Assembly: GCA_013140705.1 (NCBI GenBank)
Contig: JABFSH010000022.1
Span: 1-34,598, forward strand
From: Methylococcaceae bacterium
Lineage (GTDB): Bacteria > Pseudomonadota > Gammaproteobacteria > Methylococcales > Methylomonadaceae
Direction of reading: 5' to 3'
Length of the DNA stretch: 34,598 nucleotides
Both the position numbers and the translations under genes were made by a program. The notes under the pieces are model-generated. The model did not search any database. It had not been told where the DNA came from and saw nothing but the letters and a program-made list of their open reading frames with translations. Below are positions 1 through 10,747 of the stretch, piece after piece. Numbering within the stretch: the first letter of the stretch is position 1; each line of letters opens with the position of its first letter.

Positions 1-181
1 CAAGCCTTTTGACCCTAGCTATGCCATCTAAATATCGCTTGCTTTTAGGCCGGCAAGACGGTATCTGCCGGAACGACGAAAAGGGATGCATTTTACGCAT
101 CGGCGGACAATTCTTGCTAATCAGGAAAGTAATAGTAAATTGGCCCTCATTAACTGCCAATTGTAAACGTCAAATCCGGCT
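1..181. other. Intergenic edge, no gene supported
   Basis: No convincing gene is seen between the left edge and the pgm stop. There is a small inverted repeat, ccggca/tgccgg with a 10-base spacer, at about 51-72. A short gatgc/gcatc hairpin lies at about 85-100. An open frame from position 9 covers this stretch, but its translation resembles no protein and it runs into the end of pgm on the other strand. Confidence 0.4.
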
Positions 182-1870
<1,689 letters not shown>

Positions 1871-1894
1871 TTATTGTCTAATGTAAATCTTCAC

Positions 1895-2437
1895 ATGTTA
1901 CGAATATATTTTTTTCTCTTTTGTAGTATTTTTTCTCCTTTCTCACGGGCCGATGACAATATCTGGTTATTAGTCGATACAACAGCGCTTACCATTGAAG
2001 TTAAAAAAGGTGAAAAAACGATTGATGTTATTAATGACATCGCCATTGGCCAAGGTGGTGCCGGCCATAAAAGCCACCGGGGCGATAATGTTACGCCTTT
2101 TGGAAGTTATAGAATTGGCTGGATCGGCGAAAGAAGCAATTTCCGCAAATTTTTTGGATTAACGTATCCTTCACCGGAGGATGCTGAAAACGCCTTACAA
2201 CAAGGGATCATCAATCCCTCTACTTATCACAGTATTATCCTTGCACACCGTTATCATCAAGTACCTCCTCAAAATACACCGTTAGGTGGACGAATCGGGA
2301 TTCACGGTTTAGGACGCGGAGATGCGGAAATCCATAAAACCATGAATTGGACCCATGGATGCATTGCTTTGACTAACGGACAGATTGATCATCTAAGCCA
2401 ATGGGTTGATACTGGGACAGTGGTAAAAATAAAATAA
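1895..2437 (+). CDS. L,D-transpeptidase, YkuD family, exported
   Basis: Probable periplasmic L,D-transpeptidase acting on peptidoglycan stem peptides or attaching lipoproteins to them. An N-terminal signal peptide (MLRIYFFLFCSIFSPFSRA) is followed by a YkuD domain. The catalytic block shows the conserved histidine in IHGLG and then THGCIAL with the nucleophilic cysteine, about 20 residues later. I chose the ATG at 1895 because it starts directly at the signal peptide; a TTG at 1874 would add seven residues without improving it. The next gene downstream is an Lpp-like lipoprotein, a classic L,D-transpeptidase substrate in enterobacteria, so a functional link is possible but inferred. That lipoprotein has its own promoter at the end of this gene. 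Confidence 0.85.
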   Translation: MLRIYFFLFCSIFSPFSRADDNIWLLVDTTALTIEVKKGEKTIDVINDIAIGQGGAGHKSHRGDNVTPFGSYRIGWIGERSNFRKFFGLTYPSPEDAENALQQGIINPSTYHSIILAHRYHQVPPQNTPLGGRIGIHGLGRGDAEIHKTMNWTHGCIALTNGQIDHLSQWVDTGTVVKIK

Positions 2438-2439
2438 AT

Positions 2440-2469
2440 TTGGATTTGAAAACAAAAAACTGTTAGAAT
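2440..2469 (+). promoter_or_regulatory. Sigma-70-type promoter of the lipoprotein gene
   Basis: TTGGAT at 2440-2445 and TAGAAT at 2464-2469 are separated by 18 bases. They lie just after the stop codon of the transpeptidase gene and about 50 bases before the lipoprotein start. A good -10 and an acceptable -35 fit a highly expressed envelope lipoprotein. This was identified by eye only. Confidence 0.55.
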
Positions 2470-2522
2470 TTATCCAGCTATATAATTTTTGTAGTAATAA
2501 CTTTAGAAATAAGGAAAAAAAT

Positions 2523-2801
2523 ATGAAAAAATTAATGAAATTATCGATGGTTGCTTTGGTTGCTAGCTTAGTAGTAGGTTGTGCTACCAATGGAGATATT
2601 GAAAATCTGCAATCACAAGTTGATGGTTTGAAAACTTCTGTTGCACAAGCTTCTTCTGATGCTGCTGCTGCACAAAGTGCTGCTGCAGATGCCGCTTCTA
2701 AAGCTGCGGCTGCCGAGTCTGCTGCAAACCGTGCTGCACAATACGCGCAAGACACTAACAGCAAATTGGACAACGTGTTCAAAAAATCAATGCAAAAATA
2801 A
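2523..2801 (+). CDS. Lpp-like alanine-zipper outer-membrane lipoprotein
   Basis: A 92-residue murein-lipoprotein-like protein. A short basic N-terminus and hydrophobic signal end in the lipobox LVVGC, with lipidation expected at the cysteine at residue 20. The mature part is almost entirely a heptad-like Ala/Ser/Asp coiled coil (many AAA and AAD triplets), followed by a C-terminal lysine (KKSMQK). In Lpp, a terminal lysine is the attachment point to peptidoglycan, and the final K here would fit that role. The gene has a purine-rich ribosome site (aaggaaaaaa), its own promoter and a strong terminator, so it is a monocistronic unit. It probably tethers or stiffens the envelope. The exact OprI/Lpp subfamily is not certain. 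Confidence 0.85.
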   Translation: MKKLMKLSMVALVASLVVGCATNGDIENLQSQVDGLKTSVAQASSDAAAAQSAAADAASKAAAAESAANRAAQYAQDTNSKLDNVFKKSMQK

Positions 2802-2828
2802 TTCATTTTTGAATTAAGATCAGCAAAA

Positions 2829-2860
2829 AGTCCGGTAGATATCCTACCGGACTTTTTTTT
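2829..2860 (+). terminator. Rho-independent terminator after the lipoprotein gene
   Basis: A perfect 10-bp stem (agtccggtag / ctaccggact) with a five-base loop is followed by a run of eight T and preceded by a run of A. It may also work for transcripts arriving from the right. Confidence 0.92.
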
Positions 2861-2931
2861 CGCCTAAATACTCGCTTGTACAGTAGAGGCGCAAGATATT
2901 GCGTCTCTGAGCTGTATTAATGTATCAGTTG

Positions 2932-3840
2932 CTACGCCTTATTTTCCCCACCAAATAATTCAACTAATCGTGGCAGAAAATTGGCCAGTTCCATGGACAT
3001 AATGGAGAAGTCGGCATCAAATTGTTCGGCTGAATTATCTGTTTCAATATCCGCAACTTGTTGCTGTATCAAATCAAGAAAACGCAAGCGCTTAACGGAC
3101 AGATTTTCATCGATAATGAACGATAGCCGGTCTGCCCAGCTGATGGCAAGCTTGATCACTTCTTTGCCAGCATCCAGATGATTTTTGATTTCCGGCAGTG
3201 CCAGGTCGTGACGTTTACAGCGAATAATACCGCCCTCTTCGTCGGGAGAGCGTAATTCACATTCATCCTCAACGGTTACATCATCGGGTGCCTGATTGCT
3301 TAAAAGCCACTGCGTCATAATGGCAGAGGGTTTTTCGAGCGTCTTGATGGGTATAACCGGCAATGAGCCCAAGCTTTTCCGCAATAAACTTAACAAGTCT
3401 TCGGCAGCTTTTGCTGATGCGGCGTCTACAATCAGCCAACTGCCAGTTGGATCGATATAAGCATAAATTTTACGTGAAAAGGTGAATGCCTTGGGTAATA
3501 GTTCGAAGATCAGCTCATCTTTAATGGTGGCACGTTCTTTTTTGGATAATTTACGGCCATGCTGATCTTCCGTTTCCAGAATTTTTTCCTGAACCAGTTC
3601 ATTGACTACCGCAGCGGGCAGAACGCGTTCTTCCTTTTTTCCGCAGAGCATCATAAAACCGTTCGCGCTATGAACCAATTGCCCCGATGATTTGCCTATG
3701 GGTGAAGTCCAGCCGAAAGTAAATTCTTCATGATTGCCGCACGGGCGAAAAAGCAGAGACTCAAGTTTCAGTTCCAGCTCGGCCGAGGATAACGCAAAAT
3801 GTTCGGTAAGACGGAAAATACTAAGATTTTTAAACCACAT
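2932..3840 (-). CDS. rdgC: Recombination-associated protein RdgC
   Basis: A nucleoid-associated DNA-binding ring protein that modulates RecA-dependent recombination and replication restart. The 302-residue length and the start MWFKNLSIFRL are typical of RdgC. Other family segments are visible: FTFGWTSPIG near residue 41, a long helical region containing a GRKLSKKE stretch, and a C-terminus rich in acidic residues. It is transcribed divergently from the UDG-superfamily gene, with about 85 bases between them, and faces the lipoprotein terminator. The sequence is complete, with no sign of damage. Confidence 0.94.
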   Translation of the reverse strand: MWFKNLSIFRLTEHFALSSAELELKLESLLFRPCGNHEEFTFGWTSPIGKSSGQLVHSANGFMMLCGKKEERVLPAAVVNELVQEKILETEDQHGRKLSKKERATIKDELIFELLPKAFTFSRKIYAYIDPTGSWLIVDAASAKAAEDLLSLLRKSLGSLPVIPIKTLEKPSAIMTQWLLSNQAPDDVTVEDECELRSPDEEGGIIRCKRHDLALPEIKNHLDAGKEVIKLAISWADRLSFIIDENLSVKRLRFLDLIQQQVADIETDNSAEQFDADFSIMSMELANFLPRLVELFGGENKA

Positions 3841-3924
3841 CGTGTACTGATATCCTATAAAAAATGAGTACGTATTATCGCAAATTTGAAACCATGAAAT
3901 TAAAGTAAATTTAGAACGTTGCCA

Positions 3925-4440
3925 ATGCCAAATCTCGACGGCTTTGCTCCGATTGTAGCCAAAAAAGCCAAAATACTAATTTTAGGTACGATGCCTGGTG
4001 TCGCTTCATTGGAAAAGCAACAGTATTACGGTCATCCCAGAAATGCGTTTTGGTCTGTCATGAAAGCCTTGTTGGCTATGGGTTCTGAACTTTGCTATGA
4101 AGAACGCAAGCAAGTGCTGACCAACAATGGCATAGCAGTTTGGGACGTGCTGGAAAGTTGTGCTAGAGCAGGGAGTCTGGATGCCAATATTGATATGCAG
4201 TCAATTCGGATTAACCGTTTTGAGGAATTTTTTACTGAAAATAACAGTATCAAACATGTGTTTTTTAATGGCGCTATGGCTGAAAAGTTATACAGAACTT
4301 ATGGGTTGCCGACCTTATCTGGCAAATTTCCCTATCTTCACTACCAGCGATTGCCATCCACCAGTCCTGCCAATGCGTCATTAAATTTGGCTCAAAAAAT
4401 TGAAGCATGGCAAATCGTTACACGGTCTATGGTAAAGTAA
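3925..4440 (+). CDS. DNA-deoxyinosine glycosylase, uracil-DNA glycosylase superfamily
   Basis: Probable base-excision repair glycosylase removing hypoxanthine (deaminated adenine) from DNA, of the UDG-superfamily family 6 type. Supporting motifs are ILGTMPGVASL near residue 20, GHPRNAFW near residue 37, the active-site-like segment IAVWDVLESC near residue 71, and the C-terminal LPSTSPANASL. The length of about 172 residues is normal. The ATG at 3925 is preferred; an in-frame TTG six bases upstream is the alternative. The following small membrane protein gene starts 21 bases downstream with a good ribosome site (ggaga), so the two may be co-transcribed. Confidence 0.85.
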   Translation: MPNLDGFAPIVAKKAKILILGTMPGVASLEKQQYYGHPRNAFWSVMKALLAMGSELCYEERKQVLTNNGIAVWDVLESCARAGSLDANIDMQSIRINRFEEFFTENNSIKHVFFNGAMAEKLYRTYGLPTLSGKFPYLHYQRLPSTSPANASLNLAQKIEAWQIVTRSMVK

Positions 4441-4461
4441 CGTAATTCTTGGAGATTAAGT

Positions 4462-4650
4462 ATGCAAACATTTTCGACCTGGGAAAGTCTTCTGCTGGGC
4501 GCCATGGTGATTTTGGTTATTTTCTGGATGAGGCCGGGAATCAAGGCGGCCATTGCACAAAGCAGGCAAACCAAATCGGACTGGAACAGTGTGCTGATAC
4601 CCATGGCCCTCGTCGTCTTGTTCGTTATTTTTTTAATTATGATGGTCTGA
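4462..4650 (+). CDS. Small membrane protein of unknown function
   Basis: A 62-residue protein with two predicted membrane segments (about residues 9-22 and 45-61), separated by a basic, polar loop. I do not recognise the family. It is likely real: it has a good ribosome site (ttggagatt) seven bases before the ATG, and its stop codon is one base before the darP start, so the two genes are almost certainly translationally coupled. The coupling suggests co-expression with ribosome biogenesis but does not define a function. Confidence 0.7.
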   Translation: MQTFSTWESLLLGAMVILVIFWMRPGIKAAIAQSRQTKSDWNSVLIPMALVVLFVIFLIMMV

Positions 4651-4651
4651 T

Positions 4652-5245
4652 ATGAACGAAGAATACGAATATGACGATGAAGAAATTGAGTATTATGCGG
4701 TTCGACCCAATAAAACCCAGATCAAGCGCGACATTGCCGCGCTTTTTGACTTAGGCGAAGAAATGTCTCATTTATCACCTGCGCATCTCCAATCGCTAGA
4801 ACTGCCTGACATAATTCACAAAGCCGTAACCGAAGTCTCTGGAATGCCGCTGAAAGGTGCCCGAAAAAGACTGCTAAAATATATCGCCGCGCAACTGCAT
4901 AAAATTGATGTAGAACCTATCCAGGAAAGGCTGGCACGCATTACAAACAAAAGCGCACACGCCGTCAGAGAACATCATATCGCCGAACGCTGGCGCGACC
5001 GATTTATTGCAGAAGGCAATGAAGCGTTAGCCGAATTTATTGAAGATTTTCCAGACGCCGATCGCCAGCAGATCAGACAACTGGCCCGTAATGCCCAAAA
5101 AGAAGCCGAAGCCGGCAAGCCACCCAAATCATCTCGCATCCTGTATCGTTACATTAAGGACTTATTGGTACAAACAGACGAAACGGAGCATGAAGAGGAT
5201 GACATGTCGGAATCCATCATCGATGATGACGATTCTGAAGAATAA
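4652..5245 (+). CDS. darP: Ribosome biogenesis factor DarP (YjgA, DUF615)
   Basis: A 50S-subunit assembly-associated protein of the YjgA/DUF615 family. Recognisable segments are the KTQIKRD motif near residue 20, LGEEMSHLS near residue 34, and GARKRLLKYIAAQLH near residue 84, with a typical ending in LYRYIKDLL. The N- and C-termini are strongly acidic, with Glu/Asp-rich tails. The length of 197 residues is close to the usual 180. It lies one base after a small membrane protein gene. After the stop there is a palindromic repeat rather than a classical terminator. Confidence 0.9.
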   Translation: MNEEYEYDDEEIEYYAVRPNKTQIKRDIAALFDLGEEMSHLSPAHLQSLELPDIIHKAVTEVSGMPLKGARKRLLKYIAAQLHKIDVEPIQERLARITNKSAHAVREHHIAERWRDRFIAEGNEALAEFIEDFPDADRQQIRQLARNAQKEAEAGKPPKSSRILYRYIKDLLVQTDETEHEEDDMSESIIDDDDSEE

Positions 5246-5260
5246 TTGAAGGCATTAAAA

Positions 5261-5342
5261 TGTAGCTCGAATGGAGTTTTAAGAATCAGTGGCTGACGAG
5301 ACCCGAAACTCACGGACTTCACCGCGTTTCATCTGGGCTACA
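5261..5342. repeat. 82-bp palindromic repeat element
   Basis: The stretch begins tgtagctcgaatg and ends catctgggctaca; the reverse complement of the end is tgtagcccagatg, so the ends are imperfect terminal inverted repeats. Interior parts resemble the common proteobacterial gtagcccggatgaa-type intergenic repeats. It sits between the convergent darP and ubiB genes and may act as a bidirectional barrier to transcription. No second copy was found in this window. Confidence 0.6.
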
Positions 5343-5371
5343 CACTAATCAAAATTGGTTCAGAACAGAAA

Positions 5372-6922
5372 TTATCGAAACAACAATGCTGCACTAATAA
5401 TCACCGCACTAATCAGAATTGCCCACACGGTTTGACTGTGATTATTTTCCATTTGTAGGCGCATCAACGCCAATTCCCGGTTTTGGTTTTCGGCTTGTTG
5501 TTTAGCCGTAGCGGCATTATCCAGGGCCTTATAGATCAGGCCTGGAACTTCCGGGAAATGTTCGGCGAACTCCGGGAACTGTTTCATCAGATTGGTGATT
5601 TTTGCCTTAGGCCCCATGCGCTCCTGAAACCATTTCTCAAGAAATGGTTTGGCGGTTTGCCACAAATCCAGGTCGGGATAGAGTTGTCGCCCCAAACCTT
5701 CGATATTGAGCAGGGTTTTTTGAAGAAGGACCAGTTGCGGTTGAACATGCATATCGAAACGGCGGGCGGTCTGAAACAAGCGCAACAGCAATTGGCCGAA
5801 AGAAATATCTTTAAGCGGTTTTTCAAAGATCGGTTCACAAACGCTGCGTATGGCCGATTCAAATTCTTCGATGCGCGTTGATCCCGGCACCCAGCCCGAT
5901 TCGACGTGCATTTGCGCGACTTTACGATAATCGCGATTAAAAAAGGCCAAAAAGTTTTCGGCAAGATAATGTTGATCGGACAGGGACAACGATCCGACAA
6001 TACCAAAATCGACCGCGATATATTTGGCCGGCAGATCGACAAAAATATTGCCGGGATGCATATCGGCATGGAAGAAATTATCTCGGAACACTTGCGTAAA
6101 AAAGATCTCCACACCGCGTTCTGCGAGTAATTTAAAATCGGCACCGCCAGCTTTTAACTCCTCAATATCGCCCACTGGTATACCGTGTATTCTTTCCATC
6201 ACCATTACTTTACGGCGCGTGAGCGGCCAATGGATTTCAGGAATGTAAATGATGTCGGAGTTGGCAAAGTTGCGCCGCAATTTGGCGGCATTGGCCGCTT
6301 CCCTGAATAAATCAAGTTCATCCAGCGTCGTTTTTTCAAACTCGGCGACGACTTCCATGGGACGCAATCTTCGGGCTTCGTTCCAGAATTTTTCAGCGAA
6401 ACGCGCCAGTTCATAGAGCAGTCCAATATCGGAATGGATGCGTTCTTCGATATCCGGGCGTAAGACTTTTACAACAACTTGTTCGCCGCTGTGGAGTACT
6501 GCCGTGTGAACCTGGGCAACGGAAGCGGAGGCTAGCGGTGCGGGATCGAACTCGGCGAACGCTTCGGCAATGGGAATGCCGAGTTCACTTTCAATAATTG
6601 CTAAAGCCAGTGCATTGGGGAAAGGCGGCACCCGATCTTGTAGCTTGACCAGTTCATCGGCAATGTCATCGGGTAACAAATCTTTGCGGGTTGATAAAGC
6701 CTGGCCAAATTTAACAAAAATAGGCCCCAGATCTTCCAGTGTTTTTCTTATTCTGACCGCGCGCGGTTCGGATTCGCGCCGCAGCCAGTAGTAGGGAGAA
6801 AAAACGGCCAGGAAGCGAACCGGGCGGAATAAATGGGTTTTTAAAACAAGTTCGTCCAGGCCATGAAAAACCAGCACCCAATTGATGTGGATTAAGCGAA
6901 ATAATAATTTAGGACGAATCAC
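5372..6922 (-). CDS. ubiB: Ubiquinone biosynthesis protein-kinase-like UbiB
   Basis: An ABC1/ADCK-family atypical kinase/ATPase that supports the ubiquinone biosynthesis complex at the inner membrane. Motifs are the KxGQ-type segment [10 protein letters not shown] near residue 70, the nucleotide lysine in VVVKVLRP near residue 150, [12 protein letters not shown] near residue 286 and the metal-binding VDFGIVG near residue 304. One C-terminal membrane helix is visible (about residues 496-515). The start is GTG at 6922, preceded by an aaaggt ribosome site. It is the last gene of the leftward hslV-to-ubiB operon, 36 bases after the cold-shock/DUF1294 gene. Confidence 0.95.
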   Translation of the reverse strand: MIRPKLLFRLIHINWVLVFHGLDELVLKTHLFRPVRFLAVFSPYYWLRRESEPRAVRIRKTLEDLGPIFVKFGQALSTRKDLLPDDIADELVKLQDRVPPFPNALALAIIESELGIPIAEAFAEFDPAPLASASVAQVHTAVLHSGEQVVVKVLRPDIEERIHSDIGLLYELARFAEKFWNEARRLRPMEVVAEFEKTTLDELDLFREAANAAKLRRNFANSDIIYIPEIHWPLTRRKVMVMERIHGIPVGDIEELKAGGADFKLLAERGVEIFFTQVFRDNFFHADMHPGNIFVDLPAKYIAVDFGIVGSLSLSDQHYLAENFLAFFNRDYRKVAQMHVESGWVPGSTRIEEFESAIRSVCEPIFEKPLKDISFGQLLLRLFQTARRFDMHVQPQLVLLQKTLLNIEGLGRQLYPDLDLWQTAKPFLEKWFQERMGPKAKITNLMKQFPEFAEHFPEVPGLIYKALDNAATAKQQAENQNRELALMRLQMENNHSQTVWAILISAVIISAALLFR

Positions 6923-6958
6923 AATTTACCTTTATTGCGGAATATATGCTGAATTTTT

Positions 6959-7648
6959 TCAACAAAAGCTATAGAAGCTACATAGAAATAGTCCGGTAAC
7001 TGCACTATTAAAAAATAAAACATCAAACCAGATTGCAATATGGATAATGACAATAATCCAAAAAATCACTTGAAAAGATATTTTTTTGTTTTTATGCCTT
7101 ATTACCCGTTGGGTAATTAAAGCACCCGGCCAACCACCTAGTAGTTCAAAAAGATGTAATGTTTTTTCTGAAATCCTCGTTTCATTTTTATGCGCTTTTG
7201 TCTTATCAATAGCATAAACAAAGAATGTCGCTAAACTCATGAGTAGATAAATAAACAAGGGAAAAACATTGCGATGCTCTTTAATGAGCAGAACTGAAAA
7301 GACAAACGGAATACATGCGATAAATAAAAGGAGTAGTTTTCCTAAGTTATAAGCACGCCTTGTAATATGTTTTTTGGGGAGGCTGGCCCTATTTTTTTGC
7401 TTGAAGCTTTTTTTTCTGTATAAATTGCTTAATTCTTGCCCTTTTATAAAAGCGTCATAGGCCCTTATTCTTCCCTCTTGATCTGCAACAACTTTATAAT
7501 AAATCTCGTCACCTTGTTGGGGCTGATAATTGGAATGCTTTAAATCGCGAATGTGAATAAATATATCTTTGTCTTCGTCACGAGACTGAATAAAGCCAAA
7601 CCCTTTATCCGCTTTCCACGATTTGATTTTGCCCTCGTATATTTGCAT
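6959..7648 (-). CDS. Cold-shock domain plus DUF1294 membrane protein
   Basis: A two-part protein. Residues 1-70 form a cold-shock OB fold with the RNP-like motifs KGFGFI and DIFIHI, expected to bind single-stranded nucleic acid. The rest is a DUF1294 domain with about four hydrophobic helices (from about residue 100), containing AIDKTKAHKNETRISE and LLGGWPGALITQ, a hallmark of DUF1294. The ATG at 7648 is used; a TTG six bases upstream is possible. The role is unknown; the domain pairing suggests nucleic-acid binding at the membrane. It lies between ubiJ and ubiB in the ubiquinone operon. The local sequence is more AT-rich than its neighbours, which may indicate later insertion into the operon. 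Confidence 0.85.
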   Translation of the reverse strand: MQIYEGKIKSWKADKGFGFIQSRDEDKDIFIHIRDLKHSNYQPQQGDEIYYKVVADQEGRIRAYDAFIKGQELSNLYRKKSFKQKNRASLPKKHITRRAYNLGKLLLLFIACIPFVFSVLLIKEHRNVFPLFIYLLMSLATFFVYAIDKTKAHKNETRISEKTLHLFELLGGWPGALITQRVIRHKNKKISFQVIFWIIVIIHIAIWFDVLFFNSAVTGLFLCSFYSFC

Positions 7649-7664
7649 GAACAATTTTGGCCAG

Positions 7665-8273
7665 TTACAGATACTTTTCCAGTCGCTCTATGCGGCTTTG
7701 CAAGCGATCACAATCGGTCCGCAAGGTATCAGCCTGGTGAAAAAAGATGTCAACTTCGGGGCCAGCCGGCAATTCACGCGTTTCTTCTTGAAGATATTCA
7801 GACACATTAAGCCGGAGCGTTTCAAGGGATTCCTTCCCCCAATTCTGGCTGGTACGAAATAGCTGTCCGATACTGTGCGCAGTGCGATCACCCGTGTATC
7901 GGGCCAGTTTAGCTTCCAGATCAATATTGAGATTAGCAAACAAATCCTGAAATTTTCGTCCGGTGTGGATATCGCCTTCAATTTTGACGGCGCCTGAAAA
8001 GATCGAACGCATCGGTTTTGAGCTTAAACCCATCAAGCCTAACGACCACGGTGAGCCCGTGATACGCGTATCGGGTTGTTCCAGGCTGATGTCCAGACAT
8101 TGTATGGTGTCACGGCAAGGGCACAGGTAAATGGTTTCATTAAACGGTTGAACCGTAATGGCTATCACCTTGCCAGCCAGAGGCGTTAAAAATGCCTGAC
8201 TATTTTTGTCCAGTGCAAGATAGCCGTTGAGAGCGGTTTCCAGTGCGCTTATCAACAAGGGTTTGATAAGCAT
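7665..8273 (-). CDS. ubiJ: Ubiquinone biosynthesis accessory factor UbiJ (SCP2 domain)
   Basis: A lipid-binding accessory protein of the aerobic ubiquinone (COQ-like) biosynthesis complex. It has an N-terminal SCP2-like sterol-carrier fold (about residues 15-110) and a C-terminal helical part that ends in a coiled coil with heptads (QADTLRTDCDRLQSRIERLE). Length is 202 residues, as expected. The ATG overlaps the ubiE stop by one base (TGATG), a standard translational coupling. The ubiE-ubiJ-ubiB arrangement matches that of many gammaproteobacteria. Confidence 0.9.
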   Translation of the reverse strand: MLIKPLLISALETALNGYLALDKNSQAFLTPLAGKVIAITVQPFNETIYLCPCRDTIQCLDISLEQPDTRITGSPWSLGLMGLSSKPMRSIFSGAVKIEGDIHTGRKFQDLFANLNIDLEAKLARYTGDRTAHSIGQLFRTSQNWGKESLETLRLNVSEYLQEETRELPAGPEVDIFFHQADTLRTDCDRLQSRIERLEKYL

Positions 8274-9022
8274 CAGATTTTGTAGCCCCGGTGAACGGCA
8301 ACTATGCCTTGTGTCATGTTAAAAAACTCACAGCGTTCGAAGCCGGCGTTTTCGATCATGGTAAGCAGTTCTTCCTGTTTGGGGTGCATGCGGATGGATT
8401 CGGCCAGATAGCGATAACTGTCCTCATCCTTCGCAACGACTTTGCCGATTTTTGGCAGCAGTCTGAAAGAATAAAAGTCGTAAATGGTTTCAGTGATTTT
8501 ATCGGTCGGATGGGAAAATTCCAGAACGATGACGCGACCGCCGGGTTTCAAAACCCGATACATGGAACGTAAGGCGGCATCTTTGTCAGTAACATTACGC
8601 AAGCCGAAGCCAATGCAAACGCAATCAAAAGTATTGTCTTCGAAGGGCAGGCATTCGGCATTCACTTGCGCATAACGGATATTACCCACCAGGCCTCTAT
8701 CAATCAGTCGATTGCGACCTTTGCGCAACATCTCCGAATTGATGTCTGCTAAAACGATTTGTCCGTCTTTGCCAACCCGTTGCTCAAATAACGTGGTTAA
8801 ATCGCCGGTACCGCCAGCCAGATCCAGGACTTGCTCACCTTTGCGGACATTACTCAATTGTACGGCGATGCGTTTCCAGATGCGGTGAATTCCCAATGAC
8901 ATCAAATCATTCATGATATCGTATTGTGCGGCAACCGAATCAAATACACCTCGTACCAGGTTGACTTTTTCGTCGGCGGCAACTTGTTTAAAACCGAAAT
9001 GGGTGGTGTTTTCAGCGCTCAT
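8273..9022 (-). CDS. ubiE: Ubiquinone/menaquinone C-methyltransferase UbiE
   Basis: An S-adenosylmethionine-dependent C-methylase of ubiquinone biosynthesis. The SAM-binding motif [12 protein letters not shown] is near residue 67, and the UbiE signature [18 protein letters not shown] is near residue 27. I chose the ATG at 9022, which gives 249 residues starting [12 protein letters not shown] and has an aggtaag ribosome site. A longer frame from 9070 would overlap the DUF971 gene by 35 bases and add 16 residues not typical of the family. It is in the middle of the leftward operon and coupled to ubiJ. Confidence 0.95.
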   Translation of the reverse strand: MSAENTTHFGFKQVAADEKVNLVRGVFDSVAAQYDIMNDLMSLGIHRIWKRIAVQLSNVRKGEQVLDLAGGTGDLTTLFEQRVGKDGQIVLADINSEMLRKGRNRLIDRGLVGNIRYAQVNAECLPFEDNTFDCVCIGFGLRNVTDKDAALRSMYRVLKPGGRVIVLEFSHPTDKITETIYDFYSFRLLPKIGKVVAKDEDSYRYLAESIRMHPKQEELLTMIENAGFERCEFFNMTQGIVAVHRGYKI

Positions 9023-9035
9023 GGTCTTACCTAGA

Positions 9036-9419
9036 TTAAATGGGTTGTTGACGTTTATGACCGGCGGCATTCAGGCGAAAGAGATAATCAGCCCATAGTG
9101 CCTCATATTCAGAACCTAGCAGATAAAGCAAATCCCATGTATAAATGCCAGTGCTGTGGCCATCACTAAAAACCGGAGAGATGGCATAGTTTCCCACCGG
9201 TTTTATTTGAATGATAGTGACGCCTTCCTTGCCTACCTGCAAGATTTCCTGTCCCGGCGCATGACCGAGTGCTTCAGCCGAAGGCGTATAAACGCGTAAA
9301 TATTCACAAGGCAATTTAAAGGTATTGCCGTCATCAAATGTGATTTCCAGAACGGCGGAAAGCTGATGCAGTTTAATTTCTGTGGGTCTTGCGTTGACGG
9401 GATTTGCAATCAATCGCAT
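9036..9419 (-). CDS. DUF971 (gamma-butyrobetaine hydroxylase-like N-terminal) protein
   Basis: A 127-residue DUF971 protein. The family resembles the N-terminal zinc-binding domain of gamma-butyrobetaine dioxygenases and also occurs with iron-sulfur or ApbC-type proteins. Visible segments are RPTEIKLHQ near residue 11, [14 protein letters not shown] near residue 36 and the C-terminal [12 protein letters not shown]. The molecular role is not established. Placement right after hslU is a common conserved neighbourhood in proteobacteria. The gap to hslU is four bases and to ubiE 13 bases, so it is an operon member. Confidence 0.88.
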   Translation of the reverse strand: MRLIANPVNARPTEIKLHQLSAVLEITFDDGNTFKLPCEYLRVYTPSAEALGHAPGQEILQVGKEGVTIIQIKPVGNYAISPVFSDGHSTGIYTWDLLYLLGSEYEALWADYLFRLNAAGHKRQQPI

Positions 9420-9423
9420 AACT

Positions 9424-10743
9424 TTACAGGATGTAACGGCTCAGATCTTCGTCTTCAACGAATTCGGTCAATTGTTTATCGACGTAAGCCGCGTCGATAA
9501 CAATGGCTTTTTCGATGAGGTCGGGCGCGTTATAGGAGATATCTTCAAGCAGACGTTCGAGAATGGTATGCAATCTTCTTGCGCCTATGTTTTCAGTGTT
9601 TTCATTGACCTGCCAACCTAATTCGGCGATCCGCTGAATGCCGTCCGTGGTAAATGATAACTCGGCCCCTTCGGTAGCAAGCAAGGCGGTATATTGTTCG
9701 GTAAGCGAGGCGTCCGGTTCGGTCAGTATGCGGACAAAATCATCGGCTGACAGTGCATCCAGTTCAACTCTTATCGGGAATCGGCCTTGAAGCTCCGGAA
9801 TCAGATCTGATGGTTTTGTCAGATGAAAGGCGCCGGAAGCAATAAACAGAATATGATCGGTTTTGATGGAGCCATATTTGGTACTCACTGTACTTCCTTC
9901 AACCAAGGGCAGCAAATCCCGTTGCACACCTTCACGTGAGACTTCGCCGCCACCGATTTCTGAACGTTTGCAGATTTTATCGATTTCATCCAGAAACACG
10001 ATGCCATTTTGTTCTACCGATTCAAGGGCGCGTTGCTTGATGTCTTCATCATTAATCAGCTTGGCTGCTTCTTCCTCTTGTAAGACTTTCAATGCCTTGC
10101 TGATTTTCATCTTTCGGGTTCTGGTCTTGCCTGAACCCATATTCTGGAACATGCCCTGGAGCTGGCTGGTCATTTCCTCCATTCCGGGAGGTGCCATGAT
10201 TTCAACACCCATGGGCGCAACATGAACATCGACTTCAATTTCCTTGTCGCTTAAGTCGCCTTCACGCAATTTTTTGCGCATTTTTTGGCGAGTGGATTCA
10301 CCAGACTCCGAGAGCATGCCGGCATCGGCGCGAGGTAATAAAATATCGAGAATTTTATCTTCAGCGGCATCAAAAGCTTTGGTTTGCACCTTGTCCATTT
10401 CTGTCATGCGCGTCATTTTGACGGCGGTATCGACCAAGTCACGGATGATGGATTCAACGTCCCGCCCAACGTAACCCACTTCAGTAAATTTGGTTGCTTC
10501 AATTTTGATGAACGGCGCATTGGCCAATCTGGCCAGGCGGCGAGCAATTTCGGTTTTACCAACGCCGGTCGGTCCAATCATCAAAATATTTTTGGGCGTT
10601 ATTTCATCACGCAGACCCGCATCCACTTTTTGGCGACGCCAGCGGTTGCGAAGTGCGATAGCTACAGATCGTTTGGCATTGGCCTGGCCGATGATGTGTT
10701 TGTCCAGTTCGCTTACGATTTCTTTGGGAGTCATCTGTGTCAT
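9424..10743 (-). CDS. hslU: ATP-dependent protease ATPase subunit HslU
   Basis: AAA+ unfoldase of the HslVU (ClpYQ) protease. Walker A GPTGVGKT is at residues 57-64, Walker B is in VFLDEID near residue 250, the pore motif GYVGRD is near residue 90, and the sensor-2 segment GARRLHT is near residue 392. The length of 439 residues is normal, and the start [17 protein letters not shown] matches the family. The C-terminus ends DLSRYIL, the tail that docks into HslV. It is four bases downstream of hslV. Confidence 0.97.
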   Translation of the reverse strand: MTQMTPKEIVSELDKHIIGQANAKRSVAIALRNRWRRQKVDAGLRDEITPKNILMIGPTGVGKTEIARRLARLANAPFIKIEATKFTEVGYVGRDVESIIRDLVDTAVKMTRMTEMDKVQTKAFDAAEDKILDILLPRADAGMLSESGESTRQKMRKKLREGDLSDKEIEVDVHVAPMGVEIMAPPGMEEMTSQLQGMFQNMGSGKTRTRKMKISKALKVLQEEEAAKLINDEDIKQRALESVEQNGIVFLDEIDKICKRSEIGGGEVSREGVQRDLLPLVEGSTVSTKYGSIKTDHILFIASGAFHLTKPSDLIPELQGRFPIRVELDALSADDFVRILTEPDASLTEQYTALLATEGAELSFTTDGIQRIAELGWQVNENTENIGARRLHTILERLLEDISYNAPDLIEKAIVIDAAYVDKQLTEFVEDEDLSRYIL

Positions 10744-10747
10744 TCAA

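Noticed and set aside
118-134. taatcaggaaagt near the window start, identical over 13 bases to the end of the 241-bp element at 18753-18993
   Set aside because: Thirteen AT-rich bases alone are too short, and no matching partner end was found nearby.
2393-2806. Minus-strand 137-residue frame opposite the lipoprotein gene
   Set aside because: It is the antisense of the Ala-rich repeat, which gives long open frames by composition; the plus-strand gene has lipobox, promoter and terminator.
9023-9070. Upstream start for ubiE at 9070
   Set aside because: It would overlap the DUF971 gene and lengthen the protein beyond the family; the ATG at 9022 has a better ribosome site.
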